A stretch of 8,696 nt of DNA from an uncultured Lachnospiraceae bacterium (GTDB taxonomy: Bacteria > Bacillota_A > Clostridia > Lachnospirales > Lachnospiraceae), in assembly GCA_946529195.1 (NCBI GenBank), contig CAMMZE010000033.1:1-8696 (forward strand), written 5' to 3'. A program made the position numbers and the translations under genes. Shown in pieces: positions 1-5,288 of this stretch (within the stretch, counting starts at the first letter, position 1; each line of letters opens with the position of its first letter). The notes below the pieces were generated by a model that did not search any database, was not told the origin of the DNA, and worked only from the letters and a program-made list of their open reading frames with translations.

Positions 1-170
1 CATTTGTAAAGATCTGCCGGAAGTGGGAGAAGGTTGTCAGAGATAATGAGCGCCGTTTGCAGCTGGAGTACTACTCCGATGAGGAGCGGGCAGCAGCACG
101 GAAAAAGAAGGAAGACGCAGAAGCCATCCTGCGGGAGCTTTACGGAGAGGAGGAGCCAGAAAATGCTTAG
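1..170 (+). CDS. C-terminal fragment of a charged phage protein, function unknown
   Basis: The frame is open from the window edge (first full codon at base 3) to the TAG at 168-170, giving 55 visible residues. The start lies outside the window. The fragment is very hydrophilic: a basic stretch (FVKICRKWEKVVRDNERR) is followed by a long, probably helical segment rich in Glu, Ala, Lys and Arg, and then an acidic tail ending EEEPENA. No catalytic motif is visible and I do not recognise the family. It is supported as a real gene end by the 8-base overlap of its stop region with the next start codon, whose ribosome binding site lies inside this frame. Small helical proteins like this often sit upstream of recombination genes in phages, but that is context only. 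Confidence 0.6.
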   Translation, partial: FVKICRKWEKVVRDNERRLQLEYYSDEERAAARKKKEDAEAILRELYGEEEPENA

Positions 171-360
171 ATCAATCGTTGAAGCGTTATCTATCTTTGG
201 AATCCAGACTGCCCTCTGGGCAGTCATTCCACTCAGTCCGGATCTGACGAAATGGGAAATCACAACAGCATACCTCATTTTATTCCTTGTTTCCGTCATG
301 CTGTTGGCAGCCGTGGAAACGGCATTCGAGACATTAACCGGAAAGGAAATCCCCGATTGA
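163..360 (+). CDS. Small two-helix membrane protein, function unknown
   Basis: This is a 65-residue protein with two hydrophobic segments, at about residues 8-24 and 36-51, separated by a short polar loop (SPDLTKWE). The tail is short and charged and ends KEIPD. The pattern predicts a small integral membrane hairpin with no signal peptide cleavage site that I can see. I chose the ATG at 163 because a GGAGAGGAGG-type ribosome binding site lies just upstream at about 147-157. A longer frame opening at 34 would run across the upstream gene in another phase and has a low-complexity, basic N-terminus typical of an out-of-frame reading. The start overlaps the end of the previous gene by 8 bases, suggesting coupled translation. 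Tiny membrane proteins in phage early regions include holin-like and superinfection-exclusion proteins, but nothing here identifies a role. Confidence 0.6.
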   Translation: MLRSIVEALSIFGIQTALWAVIPLSPDLTKWEITTAYLILFLVSVMLLAAVETAFETLTGKEIPD

Positions 361-382
361 GCGGCAACTCAAACCGGGGACG

Positions 383-413
383 GGTACACATTGATTCGCT
401 GTCTTTGTGTACC
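383..413. promoter_or_regulatory. 8-bp dyad GGTACACA / TGTGTACC, possible operator
   Basis: A perfect inverted repeat has arms at 383-390 and 406-413, separated by 15 bases, in the 84-base gap between the membrane-protein gene and the ribbon-helix-helix gene. A G-T wobble extends it by one position. The arm centres are 23 bases apart, roughly two helical turns, as expected for a dimeric DNA-binding protein. No T-run follows, so it is not an intrinsic terminator. A TATACT sequence lies just downstream at 419-424. Confidence 0.4.
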
Positions 414-418
414 TCCAA

Positions 419-424
419 TATACT
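419..424 (+). promoter_or_regulatory. Possible -10 box TATACT
   Basis: TATACT is one mismatch from the sigma-A -10 consensus and lies 20 bases before the chosen start of the ribbon-helix-helix gene. No good -35 box exists at 17-base spacing; TTGATT at 391-396 is 22 bases away, which is too far. If this is a promoter, it would probably need an activator bound at the dyad immediately upstream. Weak call from sequence alone. Confidence 0.22.
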
Positions 425-444
425 AAAGAATGGGGGTTTTATCA

Positions 445-627
445 ATGGAAAAGTTGATCCTGAAGAAACAGAAAAAACGGTCGTCCGACAATTTCTATCG
501 GATTCGTGTGAGCGGGGAAGCGTATGAAATGGTTGAATCGTTGGCTGAACAGACCAATCAGTCTATGGCGGAGCTCTGTTCAAAGATGCTGCTTTTTGCA
601 GCGGAACACTGTGAGGTGAAGGAATGA
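445..627 (+). CDS. Small ribbon-helix-helix (Arc/CopG-like) protein
   Basis: This 60-residue protein has a basic N-terminus (KKQKKR) followed by the layout of a ribbon-helix-helix DNA-binding protein. It has a short beta strand (FYRIRVS, residues 17-23), helix A (GEAYEMVESLAEQT), a turn, and helix B starting at S40 (SMAELCSKMLLFAAEH). Such proteins bind DNA as dimers through the paired strands. I chose ATG 445, preceded by GGGGG at 432-436 with a normal gap. ATG 430 in the same frame has no ribosome binding site at proper distance. Its stop overlaps the next start as ATGA (624-627), so it is probably co-translated with the ATPase gene. It could be a repressor acting on the dyad at 383-413, or an accessory factor. 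The fold call is fairly good; its DNA target is unknown. Confidence 0.65.
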   Translation: MEKLILKKQKKRSSDNFYRIRVSGEAYEMVESLAEQTNQSMAELCSKMLLFAAEHCEVKE

Positions 628-1922
628 GCATAAAAATTAATAAACTCGAGATCGAGAATGTTAAGCGAGTAAAGGCCGTAAAACTGGAGCCATCGGCATC
701 CGGCCTGACTATCATAGGCGGCGACAATGCTGCGGGTAAGAGTTCTGTATTGGATGCCATTGCCTGGGCTTTGGGCGGCAACAGTTTCAAGCCGTCAGAG
801 CCGATGCGACGCGGATCTGCGGTGCCTCCATACCTGCACATTGTAATGAACAATGGGTTGGTGGTAGAGCGAAAGGGTAAGAACAGCGCCCTGACTGTAA
901 CGGATCCTTCGGGGCAGAAAGCAGGACAGAACCTTTTGGATTCATTTGTTGAAAAGTTGGCGTTGGATCTGCCGAAGTTCATGGGTGCCAATGATAAGGA
1001 AAAGGCACAGGTTTTGCTTAATATCATCGGTGTAGGACCTAAACTGGCAGAGCTTGAACAGCAGGAAAAAAGCATTTATCAGGAACGCCTGGCAATCGGA
1101 CGGATTGCAGATCAGAAAAAGAAATTCGCCCAGGAACAGCCATATTACCCGGACGCTCCAAAGGATATTGTGTCAGCTGCAGATCTGATCCGTGAACAGC
1201 AGGAGATACTTGCCAGGAATGCCCAGCGAATGCAGTGGCAGCAGGAATATCATCAGATCTGCGATGAAATTATGCGCACACGAGACCTTATTGAACAGCA
1301 TAAAAAAGAAATCGCCAGACTGTCCCAGGAATTAAATGAGCTTGAAAAGAAAGACCATGAAGCTCAGAAGACGCCGGCTCAGATGAAAATGGAATCGACT
1401 GAGGAATTGGAAGCGAATATTGCTCAGGTCGATGAGATCAATCGGAAGGTACGGGCAAACCTTGATAAAGACAAGGCTGAGGAAGACGCCCAGATTTATA
1501 TTGATCAGTATAACAGCCTGACCGGACAGATCGAGGCAGTGCGCCATCAGAAAACAGCGTTGCTTCAGGAAGCAGATCTTCCGCTGCCGGATCTGACGGT
1601 TGAAGAGGGAAGACTTCTTTATAAAGGTCAGCAGTGGGACAACATGAGTGGAGCAGAGCAGCTGCAGGTCGCGACAGCGATCGTCAGGAAACTTAATCCG
1701 GAATGTGGATTCGTCCTGATTGATAAGTTGGAACAGATGGATCGAAAAACGCTTCATGAATTTGGTGACTGGCTGGAAAAAGAGGGTCTGCAGGTGATTG
1801 CAACCCGAGTGAGTACAGGTGAGGAATGTCAGATCATCATTGAAGATGGATATGGTGAATGGAAAGCGCCGGAGCCTAAGACCCTGGCAGCACCGCAGAG
1901 TTGGAAGAAAGGAGAGTTTTAA
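624..1922 (+). CDS. SMC/Rad50-like AAA ATPase (AAA_23 type) of phage recombination module
   Basis: This 432-residue protein is built like a short SMC/Rad50 ATPase. It has an N-terminal nucleotide-binding half with Walker A GGDNAAGKSS (residues 32-41), a helical coiled-coil segment at about 130-310 rich in Glu, Gln and Lys, and a C-terminal half with an ABC-signature-like MSGAEQ (341-346) and a Walker B strand FVLID (363-367). The residue after the Walker B Asp is Lys368, not the usual Glu. Rad50-like proteins bind DNA ends and couple ATP hydrolysis to end processing or bridging. No nuclease partner (SbcD/Mre11 type) is encoded here. The gene starts at an ATGA overlap with a GAGGTGAAGG ribosome binding site and ends with TAATG onto the RecA-like gene. 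Homologous ATPases occur in this position in Firmicutes siphophages. The ATPase class is clear; the exact role is inferred. Confidence 0.85.
   Translation: MSIKINKLEIENVKRVKAVKLEPSASGLTIIGGDNAAGKSSVLDAIAWALGGNSFKPSEPMRRGSAVPPYLHIVMNNGLVVERKGKNSALTVTDPSGQKAGQNLLDSFVEKLALDLPKFMGANDKEKAQVLLNIIGVGPKLAELEQQEKSIYQERLAIGRIADQKKKFAQEQPYYPDAPKDIVSAADLIREQQEILARNAQRMQWQQEYHQICDEIMRTRDLIEQHKKEIARLSQELNELEKKDHEAQKTPAQMKMESTEELEANIAQVDEINRKVRANLDKDKAEEDAQIYIDQYNSLTGQIEAVRHQKTALLQEADLPLPDLTVEEGRLLYKGQQWDNMSGAEQLQVATAIVRKLNPECGFVLIDKLEQMDRKTLHEFGDWLEKEGLQVIATRVSTGEECQIIIEDGYGEWKAPEPKTLAAPQSWKKGEF
1908..1914 (+). promoter_or_regulatory. Ribosome binding site that fixes the start of the RecA-like gene
   Basis: AAAGGAG lies 7 bases before ATG 1922. 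A TTG at 1901, in the same frame, would place this site inside the gene and has no comparable site of its own, so ATG 1922 is preferred. Confidence 0.75.
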
Positions 1923-3163
1923 TGCAGATTTCCAAAGGAAGAATACAGAAACCGTTAAAAGTGGTCATCTATGGTCCGGAAGGGATTGGAAAATCTACCC
2001 TGGCATCACAGTTCCCGAATCCGGTTTTTATTGATACGGAGGGCTCTACGAACCACATGGACGTTGCCAGGCTCCCCGCACCTTCCAGCTGGGCACAGCT
2101 GATAGAAGAAGTACAGTATGTTAAGTCCAACCCGGATGTATGCAGAACCCTTGTGATCGATACAGCAGATTGGGCGGAAAAGCTTTGTACGGAAGATGTA
2201 TGCGCCAAGAAAAAGGTAGATGGCATTGAAGGTATTGGTTACGGCAAAGGATATGTATATGTAAAAGAGTCCTTCGGTGGTTTATTAAATCAACTGAATG
2301 ATCTGCTTGATCGCGGAATCAATGTTGTCATTACCGCACATGCGCAGATGCGCAAATTTGAACAGCCGGATGAACTGGGAGCATATGATCGGTGGGAAAT
2401 GAAACTCAGTAAACAGGTAGGACCGTTGGTCAAGGAATGGGCGGACATGATCCTGTTCTGTAACTATAAGACCATGGTTGTTAATGTCGATGGACAGGGC
2501 GCCCAGAAAGGAAAGAATAAAGTTCAGGGCGGCAGACGTATCATGTATACCACTCATCACGCCTGCTGGGATGCAAAGAATAGGTTCGGACTTCCTGATG
2601 AAGTCGATATGGATTATGAGAGTATTCGAAGTGTTGTCGAATCATCTATAGCCCCTACACAGAATGCTCCTGTACAGAAAAGCGTTCCAGACGTTGCCAC
2701 CAATGAAACAGAGGATAATATTCCCGGACAGGTGAGCCTCTTTGAAAAGGCAGCTTCACAGGATCCTGTCGCGAGTGCCAGAAGAATGACGCCCGAGGCA
2801 GCACGGAAGGAATTGGATGGAAGCGGAACCATGTCACCACCGCCGGATGAAGATCCTGAAGTGCCTGCGAAAAGTCCGACAAAAAAAACTGAGCCGGAGA
2901 CGGGCGGATCTCGATCTGCTGTTTCAAGATATTTTTCAGACCCGGGAAAACTCCCGAAGGCTCTGACTGATCTTATGGAGCAGGATAATATCTGCGAATG
3001 GTCTATTCAGGCAGCGGTCGCATCGAAAGGATATTACCCTTCAGAAACACTGATCCAGAATATGGATCCTGAATTTATAAATGGATGGATCGTAGGATAC
3101 TGGCCAAAGGTAAAAGAACTGATTCGGGAAATCCAGGATAAGGAAGAAGTACCGTTCAATTAA
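1922..3163 (+). CDS. RecA-like phage ATPase (AAA_24 / Sak4-type recombinase)
   Basis: This 413-residue protein has a compact RecA-fold core at its N-terminus: Walker A GPEGIGKST (residues 18-26), acidic FIDTEGST just after, Walker B LVIDTAD (77-83) and a sensor strand VVITAHAQ. This matches the AAA_24/Sak4 family of phage recombinases, which act with a single-strand-binding protein in strand annealing. Beyond about residue 245 a long disordered, proline- and acid-rich linker contains QVSLF (270-274), resembling a beta-clamp-binding peptide. A small C-terminal helical domain (about 330-405) includes KGYYPSETLIQNMDPEF and resembles tails I recall from phage annealing proteins. The protein ends in an acidic EEVPFN tip. 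Many Sak4 proteins are shorter, so the linker and tail are additions. The start overlaps the previous stop by one base (TAATG), and the DUF669 gene follows 14 bases later. Confidence 0.85.
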   Translation: MQISKGRIQKPLKVVIYGPEGIGKSTLASQFPNPVFIDTEGSTNHMDVARLPAPSSWAQLIEEVQYVKSNPDVCRTLVIDTADWAEKLCTEDVCAKKKVDGIEGIGYGKGYVYVKESFGGLLNQLNDLLDRGINVVITAHAQMRKFEQPDELGAYDRWEMKLSKQVGPLVKEWADMILFCNYKTMVVNVDGQGAQKGKNKVQGGRRIMYTTHHACWDAKNRFGLPDEVDMDYESIRSVVESSIAPTQNAPVQKSVPDVATNETEDNIPGQVSLFEKAASQDPVASARRMTPEAARKELDGSGTMSPPPDEDPEVPAKSPTKKTEPETGGSRSAVSRYFSDPGKLPKALTDLMEQDNICEWSIQAAVASKGYYPSETLIQNMDPEFINGWIVGYWPKVKELIREIQDKEEVPFN

Positions 3164-3169
3164 AGGAGG
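3162..3169 (+). promoter_or_regulatory. Strong ribosome binding site AAAGGAGG
   Basis: AAAGGAGG, overlapping the preceding stop codon, lies 8 bases before ATG 3178. It is among the best matches to the 16S rRNA tail in the window, in keeping with high expression of a stoichiometric single-strand-binding protein. Confidence 0.75.
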
Positions 3170-3177
3170 AATCATAA

Positions 3178-3633
3178 ATGAGCAACGAATATATGAATGA
3201 TGCATTAGATTGGAATAGTTCCATTGAAAAAGAATCTGAATTTGAATTACTTCCGGAAGGGGAATACGATTTCACAGTTGAATCCCTGGAGCGTGCACGT
3301 TTTGCCGGAAGTGAAAAAATGAGTGCGTGTCCCGTCGCCAATATTACTCTGGTTATTACGGATGGCTCCGGTTCCCAGCATAAGGTATTTGATTCTTTAT
3401 ACCTTCATAAGAAGTCTGAATGGAAACTGTCACAGTTCTTTATCGGGATCGGACAGAAAAAGAAAGGGGAACCGCTTAATCCGAGATGGAATGAGGTCCC
3501 TGGATCGACCGGACGTCTGGAACTTACGATCAATGAATACACGGCAAAGGACGGTACTAAAAAGAAGAACAACAAGGTGTCAAGGTATTTGCCGAAAGAA
3601 TTTAAGGCATGGTCTCCGGGAGGCGGATTCTAA
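3178..3633 (+). CDS. DUF669 family protein, predicted single-strand DNA-binding protein
   Basis: This 151-residue protein fits the phage DUF669 family. It has a short acidic N-terminus with DWNSSIE, then LLPEGEYDFTVESLERARF, an alternating beta-rich middle (ANITLVITDGSGSQHKVFDSLYLHKKSEWKLSQFF) and a C-terminal lysine-rich beta hairpin (NEYTAKDGTKKKNNKVSRYLP), ending WSPGGGF. The succession of beta strands with aromatic and basic residues is consistent with an OB-like single-strand-binding fold, and DUF669 genes typically lie next to annealing proteins in phages. It would coat single-stranded DNA and load the upstream RecA-like ATPase or the downstream helicase. A strong AAAGGAGG site supports ATG 3178. 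The stop overlaps the helicase start as TAATG. The family call is firm; the biochemical role is inferred from family and neighbours. Confidence 0.82.
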   Translation: MSNEYMNDALDWNSSIEKESEFELLPEGEYDFTVESLERARFAGSEKMSACPVANITLVITDGSGSQHKVFDSLYLHKKSEWKLSQFFIGIGQKKKGEPLNPRWNEVPGSTGRLELTINEYTAKDGTKKKNNKVSRYLPKEFKAWSPGGGF

Positions 3634-5282
3634 TGGGCGCAATGACACTTCGGCCATACCAGGAAGAAGCCAGACGAGCCGTAGAAGATGAGTGGATAAA
3701 CGGCAGGAATCGAACTCTGCTTGTGCTTCCCACTGGATGCGGAAAGACCATTGTTTTCGCCAAGATCGTGGAGGACATGACACGGAAAGGGAAAAGGGTT
3801 CTGATTCTGGCACATCGGGGAGAACTGCTGGATCAGGCTGCAGATAAGATCGAAAAAACCACCGGCCTGCGGTGCGCTGTAGAAAAAGCTGAAAGCAGCT
3901 GCCTGGGTGAATGGTATACCGTTGTGGTCGGGTCGGTGCAATCTTTGCAGCGGGAAAGCAGATTAAATCGGTTCCCGAAGGATTACTTCCCGATAATCGT
4001 TGTGGACGAAGCACACCATGCTATTTCAGAGGGCTATCAACGGGTATTGCAGCATTTCCAGGATGCAAAAGTTCTGGGGGTGACTGCTACCCCTGATCGT
4101 GGTGATATGCGTAACCTGGGACAGTATTTCGAAAGTCTGGCGTATGAGTATACACTTCCCAAAGCAATCAAAGAGGGATATCTGACGCCGATCCAGGCTC
4201 TCACTATCCCGCTGAGACTCGATATTAGCAGTGTGGGTATACAATCCGGAGACTTTAAGTCGGGAGAAATTGGAACCGCATTGGATCCTTACCTCCCGCT
4301 GATCGCGGAACAGATGAAGCAATACTGCCGAAACAGGAAGACAGTGGTATTCCTTCCGCTGATTCGGACAAGTCAGAAATTCCGCGACTGCCTGGAGGCA
4401 AACGGCTTCCAGGCAGCGGAAGTAAATGGCACCAGTGCTGACAGAGCGGAGGTCCTGGCTGACTTTGAATCCGGCAAGTATAACGTCCTGTGCAACAGCA
4501 TGTTGCTTACAGAGGGGTGGGACTGTCCATCCGTAGATTGTATTATTGTTCTCCGGCCTACAAAGGTAAGGAGCCTTTACTGCCAGATGGTAGGGCGAGG
4601 CACAAGGCTTTATCCCGGTAAGAAAGAACTCCTGCTCATTGATTTCCTATGGCTGACAGAGAAACATGAACTGTGCCATCCGGCAAACCTGATCTGTGAA
4701 GATCCGGATGTCGCGCGGCAGATGACAAAGAACCTGGAAGAGGATGCAGGGAATCCTGCAGATCTGGAAAAAGCGGAAGCGCAGGCATCTCAGGATGTAG
4801 TGGCGCAACGTGAAGAGGCTCTTGCGAAACAGCTGGCGGAGATGAAACGCCGGAAGAAAAAACTGGTGGATCCGCTGCAGTTTGAAATGTCCATCCAGGA
4901 TGAAGATCTTTCCGGTTATGTCCCTGCTTTTGGATGGGAGGCCGCGCCGCCGACACAGAAACAGCTTGAAGCACTGGAGCACCGGGGAATTTGCCCTGAT
5001 GAGATCAATAACGCCGGCAAAGCGGAAAAGCTTCTTGATCGTCTTCAGATACGTCAGAACGCCGGACTGACCACTCCAAAGCAAATCCGGTTCCTGGAGG
5101 GCAGAGGATTCCAGCATGTAGGAACCTGGGCTTTTGAGGATGCCCGGAAGATGATCGACAGGATAGCTGCCAATGGATGGAAAGTACCATATGACGTAAG
5201 CCCACATACATATCAACCACCATCGGGAAATGCTGTAGATAACTACAATCAATGGATTACGGATATGGCGGGAAGTTGGTAA
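3633..5282 (+). CDS. Superfamily 2 DEAH-box DNA helicase
   Basis: This 549-residue protein is a complete SF2 helicase. The N-terminal motor has the Q-like LRPYQEEA (6-13), Walker A PTGCGKT (33-39), LILAHRGEL (motif Ia), VVDEAHH (DEAH at 125-128) and VTATPDR (motif III). The second motor has VVFLPLI, TEGWDCPSVD (motif V) and QMVGRGTRL (motif VI, 318-326). This resembles RecG/RadD/type I restriction-like motors that unwind or remodel branched DNA using ATP. After a charged linker, two similar helical modules follow at about 440-479 and 481-518, both containing PxKQ or PTQKQ, a Leu-Glu pair and an Arg-Gly turn. I chose ATG 3633 because GGGAGG (3618-3623) lies 9 bases ahead and its first base overlaps the previous stop. 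ATG 3609 would place this site inside the gene. It probably opens DNA for the primase fusion that follows 6 bases later. Confidence 0.92.
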   Translation: MGAMTLRPYQEEARRAVEDEWINGRNRTLLVLPTGCGKTIVFAKIVEDMTRKGKRVLILAHRGELLDQAADKIEKTTGLRCAVEKAESSCLGEWYTVVVGSVQSLQRESRLNRFPKDYFPIIVVDEAHHAISEGYQRVLQHFQDAKVLGVTATPDRGDMRNLGQYFESLAYEYTLPKAIKEGYLTPIQALTIPLRLDISSVGIQSGDFKSGEIGTALDPYLPLIAEQMKQYCRNRKTVVFLPLIRTSQKFRDCLEANGFQAAEVNGTSADRAEVLADFESGKYNVLCNSMLLTEGWDCPSVDCIIVLRPTKVRSLYCQMVGRGTRLYPGKKELLLIDFLWLTEKHELCHPANLICEDPDVARQMTKNLEEDAGNPADLEKAEAQASQDVVAQREEALAKQLAEMKRRKKKLVDPLQFEMSIQDEDLSGYVPAFGWEAAPPTQKQLEALEHRGICPDEINNAGKAEKLLDRLQIRQNAGLTTPKQIRFLEGRGFQHVGTWAFEDARKMIDRIAANGWKVPYDVSPHTYQPPSGNAVDNYNQWITDMAGSW

Positions 5283-5288
5283 TTATTT

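Noticed and set aside
34..162. N-terminal extension of the small membrane protein
   Set aside because: It overlaps the open, charged reading frame of the upstream gene in another phase, and a good ribosome binding site sits just before ATG 163.
252..527. 91-codon frame overlapping the membrane and ribbon-helix-helix genes
   Set aside because: It is out of phase with two better-supported genes and crosses the dyad, with no ribosome binding site or recognisable fold.
4647..5252. Long minus-strand frame opposite the helicase C-terminus
   Set aside because: It is antisense to a clear SF2 helicase. Its composition (many Phe, Leu, Arg, Cys) is typical of a complement of a charged helical coding region.
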